24,719 nt of DNA from Planctomycetota bacterium (GTDB taxonomy: Bacteria > Planctomycetota > Brocadiia > JAJRTI01), in NCBI GenBank assembly GCA_024278415.1, contig JAJRTI010000034.1, forward strand, positions 1 through 24,719, written 5' to 3'. The position numbers and the translations under genes were made by a program. The notes beneath the pieces were generated by a model. It saw only the letters and a program-made list of their open reading frames with translations, did not search any database and was not told the origin of the DNA. Shown here one piece after another: positions 15,566 through 24,400 of the stretch; the first letter of the stretch is position 1; every line of letters begins with the position of its first letter.

Positions 15566-15870
15566 GCGCTTAATGCCTTATCCATCCAGAACTGTCATGA
15601 AAAACAAGAAGCTGCTTGCCCGGAGCGGATCCCGAAGCCTCGGGACCGTCCGTCGGAACGCGAAGGCGTTCCGCTCCTGGGTTGCGGGCGCAGCCCGCCT
15701 TGTGACAAATCTCGCGACAATCCGCCGTGCGGCGGGTCGATGTGTGCGACGCGAGGCGACAAGGCTTGTCCTAGGGCGATTCATCGCCCGTTGGCCGGTC
15801 TGGAGAGACGGGCGATCAATGCCCTACTGCGAGCGGATCCCTAACCCGTGAACATTGTTGAGGCCGCCTC
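15566..15870. other. spacer rich in short hairpins between pheT and the carbamoyltransferase gene
   Basis: There is no gene here. At least five stem-loops follow each other: CCCGA/TCGGG within 15623-15644, GGAACGC/GCGTTCC within 15653-15677, GCGGGC/GCCCGC (15684-15698), CCGCC/GGCGG around 15722-15735, and GGGCGAT/ATCGCCC around 15775-15790. Two of them are modules of the dispersed repeat family. No T-run follows any of them, so a simple terminator is not seen. Confidence 0.6.
15623..15677 (+). repeat. composite dispersed repeat, reference copy
   Basis: A 22-base module (15623-15644) is joined to a 25-base module (15653-15677) by 8 bases. Both modules form hairpins. The 22-mer recurs exactly, inverted, at 2291-2312. 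The 25-mer recurs exactly at 1672-1696 and with two mismatches, inverted, at 2230-2254. Confidence 0.8.
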
Positions 15871-17709
15871 TTGAACATCCTTGGCATTAGCGCCTTCTAC
15901 CACGATTCGGCTGCTGCGCTCGTGCGCGACGGCGAGATTGTGGCCGCGGCGCAAGAGGAGCGCTTCACGCGCAAGAAGCACGACTACCGCTTCCCCAGCC
16001 ACGCGGTGGACTACTGCCTCGAGGAGGCAGGGATCGCGGCCGGCGATGTTGACGCGGTCGTCTTCTACGACAAGCCATTCGTCAAGTTCGAGCGGCTGCT
16101 GGAAACCTACCTCACGTACGCGCCGTTGGGCATTCGCAGCTTCCTCATGGCCATGCCGCTGTGGATGAAGCAGAAGCTGCACTTGCCTAAGATCATCAAG
16201 CGCGAGTTGGGCGGGGACTTCAAAGGGCACATCCTCTTCACCGACCACCACGAATCGCACGCCGCGTCCGCGTTCTTCCCCAGCCCGTTCGAGGAAGCTG
16301 CGATTCTCACGAGCGACGGCGTGGGCGAGTGGACCACGTCCAGCTACGGCGTGGGCAAGGGCAACCGGATTGAGTTGCACAAGGAGCTGCGGTTCCCGCA
16401 CTCCCTCGGTTTGCTCTACTCGGCATTCACGTATTACACGGGTTTCAAGGTCAACAGTGGCGAGTACAAGCTCATGGGCCTCGCGCCCTACGGGGAGCCG
16501 AAGTTCGTAGACGTGATCAAGGATAACCTCATCGACATCAAGCCCGACGGCAGCTTTCGAATGGACATGGCGTTCTTCGATTACTGCGCCGGGCTGAAGA
16601 TGACGAACGCCCGGTTCGACAAGCTTTTCGGCAAGCCCGCGCGCAAGCCGGAGACGCAACTCACGCAACACGAGATGGACGTGGCCGCGAGCGTGCAGAA
16701 GGTCACAGAAGAGATCATGATGCTCCAGGCGCGGCACGTGCACGAGGCCACGGGCATGAAGAACCTGTGCCTCGCGGGCGGGGTCGCGCTCAACTGCGTG
16801 AGCAACGGGCTGATCCTGCGGGACGGGCCGTTCGAGCAGATATGGATCCAGCCCGCGGCCGGCGACGCCGGTGGTGCGCTGGGCGCGGCGCTGTTTGTGT
16901 GGTACCAACTGAACGACAAGCCGCGGGAGGCCAACCCGGACGACGCCCAGAGCGGCTCGCTCCTCGGGCCCGCGTTTAGCGACGAGGAGGTGCGCCAGTA
17001 CTTGGACTCGGTGGGAGCGAAGTACAGTGTGTGCGACAGCGACGAGGACGTGGTGGACCGCGTGGCGGACGCGATTGCGGAGGGCAAGGTCGTAGGGTGG
17101 CACCAAGGGCGCATGGAGTTCGGCCCGCGAGCGCTGGGCGCGCGCAGCATCATCGGCGATGCACGGAACACGGAGATGCAGTCGAAGATGAACTTGAAGA
17201 TCAAATACCGCGAGTCGTTCCGGCCATTTGCTCCGTCCGCGCTCGTGGAGCACGCCCAGGAATACTTCGACATCGACGCGGAGAGCCCGTACATGTTGCT
17301 CGTGTGCCCGGTGCGGGAGGAGATTCGTGTGCCCATGACGGACGAGGAGCGGGAGCGGATGCTTCACGATCCGGACTTGCGCAAGCGCGTGAATATCCCG
17401 CGCAGCGAAATCCCCGCGGTCACGCACTTGGACTACTCTGCGCGGCTACAGACCGTGGACGCGAAGCGGCATGGGCTGTACCACAAGATGATTGCCCGCT
17501 TCCGGGAGAAGACGGGCTGCGGCGTGATTGTGAACACGAGCTTCAACGTGCGCGGCGAGCCGATTGTGTGCACCCCGGAAGACGCGTATCAGTGCTTCAT
17601 GCACACGGAGATGGACGTGCTGGCGGTGGGCCAGCAGATCCTCCTGAAGGAGGACCAGCCCCAGCTCGAAGGCAAGAAGGACTACATCGATCGGTTTGAA
17701 CTCGACTGA
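15871..17709 (+). CDS. carbamoyltransferase, NodU/CmcH (TobZ-like) family
   Basis: This 612-residue protein has the full length of O-carbamoyltransferases, which make carbamoyl-adenylate from carbamoyl phosphate and ATP and transfer the carbamoyl group to a hydroxyl on a sugar or natural product. The N-terminal ASKHA-type domain shows GISAFYHDSAAALV (His11, Asp12), the metal motif DHHESHAASAFF (125-136), SDGVGEWTT and LAGGVALNCVSNG (301-313). The C-terminal YrdC-like domain has GRMEFGPRALGARSII (413-428) and NTSFNVRGEPIV. The start is TTG, because an in-frame stop lies 12 bp upstream and the N-terminus matches the family exactly; GAGG precedes it. It is followed after 15 nt by an SxtJ-like gene. 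The acceptor substrate is unknown. Confidence 0.95.
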   Translation: MNILGISAFYHDSAAALVRDGEIVAAAQEERFTRKKHDYRFPSHAVDYCLEEAGIAAGDVDAVVFYDKPFVKFERLLETYLTYAPLGIRSFLMAMPLWMKQKLHLPKIIKRELGGDFKGHILFTDHHESHAASAFFPSPFEEAAILTSDGVGEWTTSSYGVGKGNRIELHKELRFPHSLGLLYSAFTYYTGFKVNSGEYKLMGLAPYGEPKFVDVIKDNLIDIKPDGSFRMDMAFFDYCAGLKMTNARFDKLFGKPARKPETQLTQHEMDVAASVQKVTEEIMMLQARHVHEATGMKNLCLAGGVALNCVSNGLILRDGPFEQIWIQPAAGDAGGALGAALFVWYQLNDKPREANPDDAQSGSLLGPAFSDEEVRQYLDSVGAKYSVCDSDEDVVDRVADAIAEGKVVGWHQGRMEFGPRALGARSIIGDARNTEMQSKMNLKIKYRESFRPFAPSALVEHAQEYFDIDAESPYMLLVCPVREEIRVPMTDEERERMLHDPDLRKRVNIPRSEIPAVTHLDYSARLQTVDAKRHGLYHKMIARFREKTGCGVIVNTSFNVRGEPIVCTPEDAYQCFMHTEMDVLAVGQQILLKEDQPQLEGKKDYIDRFELD

Positions 17710-17724
17710 CACGAGGCAAGATCT

Positions 17725-18156
17725 ATGGAAGCAGGCACGAAACCGGAACAAGTCACCGACAAGCAGGTCCGCCAGTTTGGCGTGGTCATGCTCGTTGGGC
17801 TTGGGCTGATCGGGCTCATCCTCTACCACAAGGCGTCGAAGGCCGGCGAGGCCGCGGGCGCATTGCCGGTGGTGCTGCCTTGCATCGGCGCGGCCCTCTG
17901 CGTTGCGGCGCTTTCCGCACCGCGGGCCATGGTCCCGGTTTACAAGGCATGGATGCTGTTGGGCCACGCGATGGGCGCGGTGGTGAGCCGCGTGATTCTG
18001 GGGGTGGTCTTCTACGTGGCGATGGCGCCCATGGGCTTGGCGATGCGGATGCTGGGGCGGGATCCGTTGGAGCGGAAGCACGATCCCGCCGCGGAAAGCT
18101 ATTGGATCGAGAGGCCGCCCGCGCCGCCCAACGCGCGGTATTGGCGGCAGTTCTGA
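17725..18156 (+). CDS. SxtJ-like small membrane protein
   Basis: This 143-residue protein has about three hydrophobic segments (residues 19-36, 47-64 and 74-107) and a conserved C-terminal tail GRDPLERKHDPAAESYWIER (111-130). That tail identifies the SxtJ family, named from the saxitoxin cluster and widely found next to NodU/CmcH carbamoyltransferases; its biochemical role is unknown. The gene is 15 nt downstream of the carbamoyltransferase gene and surely co-transcribed. In many genomes a third short gene (DUF5989-type) accompanies this pair; none is visible before the convergent glycosyltransferase gene, whose stop lies only 16 bp away. The name does not imply saxitoxin production. Confidence 0.85.
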   Translation: MEAGTKPEQVTDKQVRQFGVVMLVGLGLIGLILYHKASKAGEAAGALPVVLPCIGAALCVAALSAPRAMVPVYKAWMLLGHAMGAVVSRVILGVVFYVAMAPMGLAMRMLGRDPLERKHDPAAESYWIERPPAPPNARYWRQF

Positions 18157-18172
18157 GCCCGGGCGGCGGCGT

Positions 18173-20218
18173 TCAAGGCGCGGGGCCGTAGATGCGGATC
18201 GACCCGCCAATGCGCGCGAGCAAGGGCCGGGCGCGGAGCCAGGCTTGGGCCGGCTCCTCTTCCCTCAGGAATGTCACACTTGCCGCAACCGGCCCCGGCC
18301 AAGGGAGGGCAAGTTCAATGGGCGTGGCCTTTACGCCATAAGCCGCGGGATCAGCGGTCCCGAAGTAGGCCAAGCCGAGATCGCGAAGCTCCGGGTGGCG
18401 CCGTTGGTATTCGGCCAGCAGGGGAAGATCCTGCCCCCAGTCGGTGTTGCTGTCGCGGAACCAGTCGGCCGCGTGCTTGGGGCCGCCGGCGAGCCAGTTG
18501 AAGTAGGCCAAGTAATTTGGAGCCGCACTCAGCACGGACGCGGCTTGCCAGAGGCAGAGCCCCGCGATGCACCACGCCAGTCGGCGGCCTGCACCCCGCG
18601 CCGCGCGGCTGGCCCAGAGGATCGCGAAAGGCAGCGCCGGCAGCACGTGCCGCATGCCGACGGTCATCTTGCTCCGGCAGACAATGGCGACGAGCACAAG
18701 CGCCGGCACATAGAGGCTGATCTCGCGCCAATGGGGCCGATGGCCGGGGCGAAAGGATAGGCCTAGCGCGACGCAGATTAAGAGGAGCAGAGCGAGTGGC
18801 GTCTTGGTGGCTGTAGCGGTCGCGAAGTACACCGATGCCGGGCGCCCGCGCAGCGAGTCGAGCATCCACGTTGCTTGGCCCACGTCGCTGTGGAGGCGGC
18901 TGACCAACTCGAAACCGCTCCAGTAGGATCGAAGCGGAAGGCGCACGCGCATCAGGCGCCAGAGGGCCGCGCCGGAGATCTTGGCGACGGGGCCAGGCAG
19001 CGCCTTGAGCCGCGGGACCGGGCTGTAGTCGCCAGGTTGGTGGCGCCGGCGTGCGAAACCGTAGCAACCCCATAGCACAAACAAAGCCACCAGCCAGAGG
19101 AGCGCTGAACGCAGCGCCCATCGGCCCAAGGCTGCCCACCTGCTCTGAACGCGCGCGGCCAGGTAGCGAGCCAATCGAATGGCAAGGCGAGCCGCGCACG
19201 CGCCGGCCGCGACACATACGAGGCGGCCCATCAAGCCCAAGCGCGCGTAGATCATGGGCACGGTCATATTGGCCCATGCAACGCCGAATTCAAGCGCAGA
19301 GCTAACCAACAAAACGGCCGCACAGAGGGGGAACGACCGAATCGCCTGGGCCATCGCCTCGGTTCGGCCGCGGCCGCGCCAGATCAATGCGAGGTTGCCA
19401 AACCACAAGCCGACCGCGAAGCACATCACCACGGATGCGGGAACCAGAAGGCCGATGAGCAAGGCCAGGATTGCAAACGCGCAGACTTGGCCGACGCGAT
19501 GCCACAGGGCCGAAGGCGCGTGGGCATCCCTGTAGATCTGAACGGTGATGAGCAGCAGGAAGGCTGGCCCAAGGAACAGCGCAGAGATCTTGGTGGCGAG
19601 TGCGAGGCCGGTGGCGATGCCAGCCCAGAGCGTGCGGCGAGGGGATGGCTTGCCAAGCCACATCCAGATCGCGTGCGCCGCGATGAGGCAGAAGCACGCG
19701 GCCGGCATGTCCGTCGTCGCGATCGCGCCGTGAGAGAGGAAGTCCGGCGTGAACGCGCAAAGGAAGAGCGCGAGCCAGCCGGCTTTGCGGCCGTACAGCT
19801 TCCGGGCCCAGAGGAATAGGACCGTCGCGGTGAGGAGCGTGAGCGCGATCATGGGCAGACGCGTCAGGCGCGTGAGCCACACGCCGTTGCCGTTGACGCG
19901 CCACATGAACACCGGACCCCAGAATAACGGGGGTACCTCGTGGATGTCCGGCCACTGCGCGGGGAGACGGAGCCCATCGACGAACAGCAGCGGCAGTGCA
20001 CACCACATGCGCCCAAGAGGCGGGTGCTGGTAGTCGACCGAGAAGTCGCCCAAGGTGAGCGCGTAGTACCCCGCGACCACGTGCTCCGATTCGTCGTACG
20101 TGGACGACTTGGCCCAAGCAAAGTGAAGGGCTTGCGCGGCCAAGAGACAGAGCAAGGCGACCGCCGTGAGGAGTTCGGCGGTCGTGAAGCGCGAGGGAGA
20201 GCGGTTGTCCGTGGGCAT
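18173..20218 (-). CDS. GT39/ArnT-like polytopic membrane glycosyltransferase (GT-C fold)
   Basis: This 681-residue protein has about a dozen hydrophobic segments and the hallmarks of lipid-linked-sugar glycosyltransferases of the dolichyl-phosphate-mannose mannosyltransferase/ArnT type. These are an acidic motif in the first outer loop (TYDESEH, Asp42 and Glu43), DYQHPPLGR (62-70), ATTDMPA (167-173), and a conserved soluble tail with NTDWGQDL (591-598). Such enzymes transfer a sugar from a polyprenyl-phosphate donor to lipid, protein or polymer on the outer membrane face. I set the start at ATG 20218, since the open frame upstream to 20755 only runs antisense through the isomerase-like gene; the ribosome site is weak. 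It converges on the SxtJ-like gene and diverges from the isomerase-like gene. Confidence 0.82.
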   Translation of the reverse strand: MPTDNRSPSRFTTAELLTAVALLCLLAAQALHFAWAKSSTYDESEHVVAGYYALTLGDFSVDYQHPPLGRMWCALPLLFVDGLRLPAQWPDIHEVPPLFWGPVFMWRVNGNGVWLTRLTRLPMIALTLLTATVLFLWARKLYGRKAGWLALFLCAFTPDFLSHGAIATTDMPAACFCLIAAHAIWMWLGKPSPRRTLWAGIATGLALATKISALFLGPAFLLLITVQIYRDAHAPSALWHRVGQVCAFAILALLIGLLVPASVVMCFAVGLWFGNLALIWRGRGRTEAMAQAIRSFPLCAAVLLVSSALEFGVAWANMTVPMIYARLGLMGRLVCVAAGACAARLAIRLARYLAARVQSRWAALGRWALRSALLWLVALFVLWGCYGFARRRHQPGDYSPVPRLKALPGPVAKISGAALWRLMRVRLPLRSYWSGFELVSRLHSDVGQATWMLDSLRGRPASVYFATATATKTPLALLLLICVALGLSFRPGHRPHWREISLYVPALVLVAIVCRSKMTVGMRHVLPALPFAILWASRAARGAGRRLAWCIAGLCLWQAASVLSAAPNYLAYFNWLAGGPKHAADWFRDSNTDWGQDLPLLAEYQRRHPELRDLGLAYFGTADPAAYGVKATPIELALPWPGPVAASVTFLREEEPAQAWLRARPLLARIGGSIRIYGPAP

Positions 20219-20396
20219 GCTGAGCGATTGTAGTGCTTCGGCGCGGCCTGGGCAACGTCGTGTCCTCGCTCTGCTGCAAGTTGCTATACTCACGCCAGAA
20301 GGCAACGAAACAGCGACGCCCTTGCGAGCGCGCGACAAGCACCCAACCTCCCTGCGCGGACTCGCAAGAGCCGTGTGGCCGAAGGAGAGACATGAC

Positions 20397-21182
20397 ATGA
20401 AGATCGGAGCCCGCACGGTTTGCCTGCGTTGGGACTGGGATCGCACGCTCGCGTTCTGCAAAGACGCGGGCATCGAAGGCTTCCAAGTCGCGCCCACGGA
20501 AAACGGCATCATTGAATGGTCTGAGACGGAACAACGCGAGTTTGGCGAACGCGTGCGCGAGATGGGGCTCGACATCAGCGGCACGAGCGCCGGGCCGAAC
20601 TTGGTTGACCCCGTGGTTGCGGACGAATCAGTCGGGAAGTTCAGGGCGTTTTTGCGCCTGGCCGCCAACCTGGGCCCGCGGGTGGTCTGCGGCGAGGTCA
20701 AGGCCGTGCCGGAAGGGCTAAGCCTGGATGACGCTTGGGCGACCTGCACCCGCAATGTGCGCGCGATCTGCGAGTACGCGGCCGACCTCGACGCGTACTA
20801 CGCTGTCGAGCCCGGCCCGCATTGCCTAGTGAAGGACGGCGACAGCATGGTCCGCCTGATCGAGTCGGTCGATCACCCGCGCCTGAAGATCAACTACGAC
20901 CCGGCCAACGTGAACTCCGCCGGGGCTGATCCGGTCGCCGGCGCCAAGCGCGTGGCCGAGCACATCATCCAGACGCACGCGAAGGATTCACGGCGAACCA
21001 CGGATGGCTGGGAGGAGACCGTGCTCGGCGAGGGCGATGTCAACTTCCCCGCGTTGATTCAGGTCTATCGCGACGCGGGTTACGACGGCTGGGTCTGCAT
21101 CGAGCGCGAGCGAAGTGAGCACACGGATGTTGACTTGCGCCAGTCGCGAGACTTCCTTGCTAGCGTGGTGCAAGACTCGTAG
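20397..21182 (+). CDS. sugar phosphate isomerase/epimerase-like TIM barrel
   Basis: This 261-residue xylose-isomerase-like protein has a canonical metal site: Glu138 (VEPG), Asp168 (INYDPANV), His194 (QTHAKD) and Glu236 (VCIERE). It is unlike the isomerase-like protein at 834-1595, which has Asn at the second ligand position. The start is clear: AAGGAG lies about 10 nt before the ATG. A TATACT (20285-20290) in the divergent spacer could be its -10 box, but I see no good -35. There is no signal peptide. Members include hydroxypyruvate isomerase, tagatose and inosose epimerases and oxidoreductase partners; the precise substrate cannot be assigned. Confidence 0.9.
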   Translation: MKIGARTVCLRWDWDRTLAFCKDAGIEGFQVAPTENGIIEWSETEQREFGERVREMGLDISGTSAGPNLVDPVVADESVGKFRAFLRLAANLGPRVVCGEVKAVPEGLSLDDAWATCTRNVRAICEYAADLDAYYAVEPGPHCLVKDGDSMVRLIESVDHPRLKINYDPANVNSAGADPVAGAKRVAEHIIQTHAKDSRRTTDGWEETVLGEGDVNFPALIQVYRDAGYDGWVCIERERSEHTDVDLRQSRDFLASVVQDS

Positions 21183-21272
21183 TGAAGGTCGCGTGTATAG
21201 CGAAGGAAGTCGAGACAAGCATGGTGCATGACGACAGCGGTGGCCCGAAAGGCTTTGGCATCTGGAGTGCTG

Positions 21273-21302
21273 TTGCAATGCCTTGTCTGCTCAGTGTACA
21301 CT
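21273..21302 (+). promoter_or_regulatory. candidate promoter of the helicase-nuclease gene
   Basis: TTGCAA (21273-21278) and TACACT (21297-21302) are 18 bp apart, each matching four of six consensus bases. The -10 box lies inside the 14-bp palindrome at 21291-21304, an arrangement expected when a repressor covers the promoter. Confidence 0.35.
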
Positions 21303-21304
21303 GA
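21291..21304. promoter_or_regulatory. perfect 14-bp palindrome, operator-like
   Basis: TCAGTGTACACTGA reads the same on both strands. It lies 113 bp before the proposed start of the helicase gene and overlaps its best candidate -10 box. A dimeric regulator is a natural reader; the winged-helix-like N-terminus of the downstream protein makes autoregulation conceivable, but this is inference. Confidence 0.5.
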
Positions 21305-21416
21305 CCGCTCTGAAGTGCATATTGTGCCTAAGCGCGTGCGCCCCCCGGTGTGTGGATTTGCCTAACAGTGGGCAGTCCTGGCTTGAGTCCAATGGCGAGG
21401 TCCACGTAGGCTGCGA

Positions 21417-24400
21417 ATGGCCGGGACACCGAACAGCATGCGAGTGCAGATGCAATCCATCACTGAGCTTCTCCGGAGGCACCCCCATGGGCTGTCGGCT
21501 CGCCGGATCAGCGAGGCGCTTCAGCTTGGGCCGAGCTACCAGGCTCAGGAAGTTCTTCTGGCGCTCCAGCGGGAAGGCATCGTGCGCCTTATCAAAGGCC
21601 ACTTGTGGCAGTTCGCAGACTGGGACCCGTCGCCAACGTCATTCCCTGCCGACCACGGGCCGTCTCCGCTGCCCCCGATGGACCCCTCCCTGCTCCCGTC
21701 CTCCGAGCCCGTCAGTCCTGAACCGGTCGATTACAAACGACACACTCGCTGGGATGCCTTCAGGAGGCTATGTGCCTACTATTCCGAATGCATCCGTCTG
21801 GAGGACAGAGCACGCGTATCCGCGTACGCGGAAGACCACGGGCGGCGGTTCCTCTACCTGCCGAACGGCATGAACTGGGCGGCCCTCTCCTGCGGACGTT
21901 GTGTTGCACTTTCGGTGCCCGAGGGCGTAGGGGCGTTTGTCAAATATGCCAAGTCCAATCGTTCTGCACCGCGCATGTTCATCGGAGCGCCACTCGATGT
22001 CCATGTTTATCGCCCTGACAAGGCTGGGGAAGTCCATCGCAGTATCTCGCCCGTCTTCGTCATCCAAGTCGAATTCTCCATCGAGAACTCCCTGCTGTAC
22101 TGCCAGCCGATAGGCTCGGTCGATGTCAACGATGGCTGGTTGGGGCGACGGTTCAAACAGACCGCCGACAAGAGGACCTTCCTAGATCTGTGTGGTCTCG
22201 AACAGTCAGACTCTTCGGAGTACGAACCCGCCGCACGAGCGCATCGGCCAGGCTTCACCGCGCTGTGCAGGGCCCTGAACACCTACTACCCAGAATGGTG
22301 GCGGGAACCCTGTGACCTGGCCGCGCTTAGTGACAAGCCAGATCTGACGAAGGTTACGAAGGCGGGAATCTACAACCGAGCCGTCATCATGGCGCAACCT
22401 GGCCTGAAGTACGCCGCCCGGCTGCACAGCGAGTTGCTTTGGCTTGCAAGAGAAGCAGAAGACGACGAGCTTGACAAGTCTGCACTGCGCTTCCTTTTCC
22501 CCACCGACCCGCCGCCGCGGCAGCCAAACCTTTCCCCTGCCGACCAGGAGGGAACCCAGGACGCCGATGCGCGTGCGACGGCTCTCTGCGACATCGCTGA
22601 GTTTGACGCCCTGAACGATAGTCAGCGCCTGGCATGCCGGCACGCTCAGGAGGCTTCAGTGTCAGTTGTCACGGGGCCGCCAGGAACGGGCAAGTCCCGG
22701 GTCGTTGCCCACGTCATGGCCAATGCCGCCATGTGCAAGAGGACGGCCCTATTCGCCAGCCACAACCATCAGGCAATCGAAGCCGTCGTGCCCAAGCTGA
22801 ACGAGATCGTCCATCCCAATGTGCTCGCGCTGCGCCTGTCGATGCCCTACGGATCGGGTACCCCAGAGTCGATGACGAAACTTCTCGTGCACTTGATGGA
22901 TACCCCCCGGGCCTCTGACATCATGGAGGACATTGGTGAGACCAAGAGCCTGTTGGACAAGCTGCTGGCCGAACGACGCGAGGCAGACAGCCGCATGGAA
23001 GCCGTGTTTAAGTTGCACCAGGACCTCGATGCCGCTCAAGTGCGCATGGAGGCCCTCTTGGATGACATCCCAAAGGCTCTCCACGAGAAGGTCATTTCCT
23101 GCCCCAGCCTGCCAAAGGCCGGTGAGATCGATGATCTTGCCCGTAAAGCCGAGAGACTTGCACCACCCGGCAGGGGACTGATCCGAAGAACGCTGTGGCG
23201 GATATGGTACTGGTCGAGAGGGAGACGCATTGCCTCCAAGGTGGGGGATCTGGATCAGCAGTTCTCCGACGAATTTGACCAAGACCCCCTTGATCTGTTC
23301 CCCATCGCCGACCGCGCGGCTGTGGACCGCGCCTTGAGGCGGTTGGTGAGATGGCGATCTGTTGCTGAGGCCATTTCCGGTGCGCAGCATGTCCGAACGT
23401 TGCGGACAGATCTGGATTTCCTGCCCAGGCTGGATGCCTGCCACAAGCAGTACGGTGAGTTGCGGGATCAGATCCGTCAGACAAGCCGTGTTCTGCTCGG
23501 TCTGGTTTCGACAGCATACGGAGTCGGACTTGAGGGCGAGACAAGGCAGAAGTTTGCTGAGGTCCGGGCCGAACTCCAGAACTTTGGCGACAGCATCGAT
23601 AGCCACCGGTCGGTCAAGTTTCGACGGGCTTTGCAGCAGTACTTCCCCAAGTTGCTCGCGGAGATGCCGCTATGGGCTACTGCAAACCTATCCGCAGGGC
23701 GCACGATACCGCGGTCGGCAGGGGCTTTCGACCTCCTGATTGTCGATGAGGCGAGTCAGTGTGACATCGCGTCAGTGATTCCCCTCCTGTTCCGCTGCCG
23801 CCGCGTGATGGTCGTTGGGGATCCGATGCAGTTGCCACATGTGTCCACACTCGCTAAGGACGTTGACTGGCGCTTGCGCGAGCGGTTTGGCCTCACCGAC
23901 GAGGCATTCGGCCGCTATACCCACCGCGTCAACTCGTTTTTTGACTTGGCCCACTCCGATGCGCAGGTGACGGCAAAGGTGCAGCTGCGGGATCATCACC
24001 GCAGCCACCCGTTGATCGCAGAATACTGCAACAAGGCGTTCTATGGCGAGACCCTGCGCGTCATGACCAATGTGGACGGCCTCCACCGGCCAACAGGCCA
24101 TCGGCATGACCAGGGATTTCGTTGGACTTCGCTGGTGCCTGATGCCGAGGTTTGCCCTGGCGGTGGAGCGCTCAGTCGGAACCAGATTGTAGCCATTGTC
24201 TCCGAGCTGAGGGAACTTAAGGAAAACCGCTTCCCAGGGACGATTGGCGTTGTATCGCCCTTCCGCGTGCAAGCCAATCGCATCCGTGACCGTGTGCAAG
24301 AGGAGTTTGGCCCTGACATACCCGAGCACTGGCGCTTCCATGTGGACACAGCCGATGGCTTCCAGGGCGACGAGCGCGACATCGTGCTGTTGAGCCTGCC

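Noticed and set aside
15841..17427. 528-codon minus-strand frame
   Set aside because: It is the complement of the carbamoyltransferase gene; its Val/Leu/His/Arg-rich composition is a GC-frame artefact.
15871..18156. Saxitoxin biosynthesis
   Set aside because: Only an SxtJ-like protein and a carbamoyltransferase are present. These are widespread in non-toxic bacteria and no other sxt gene is in the window.
20219..20755. N-terminal extension of the glycosyltransferase reading frame to 20755
   Set aside because: It runs antisense through the isomerase-like gene and has no membrane or domain features; the family-like N-terminus starts at 20218.
21283..21873. Plus-strand frame before and within the start of the helicase gene
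   Set aside because: It overlaps the helicase gene in another frame and has no family features; the helicase frame carries the winged-helix-like pattern here.
22749..23606. Minus-strand frames under the helicase gene (also 23772-24686)
   Set aside because: They are antisense to a frame with ordered helicase motifs, so they are frame shadows.
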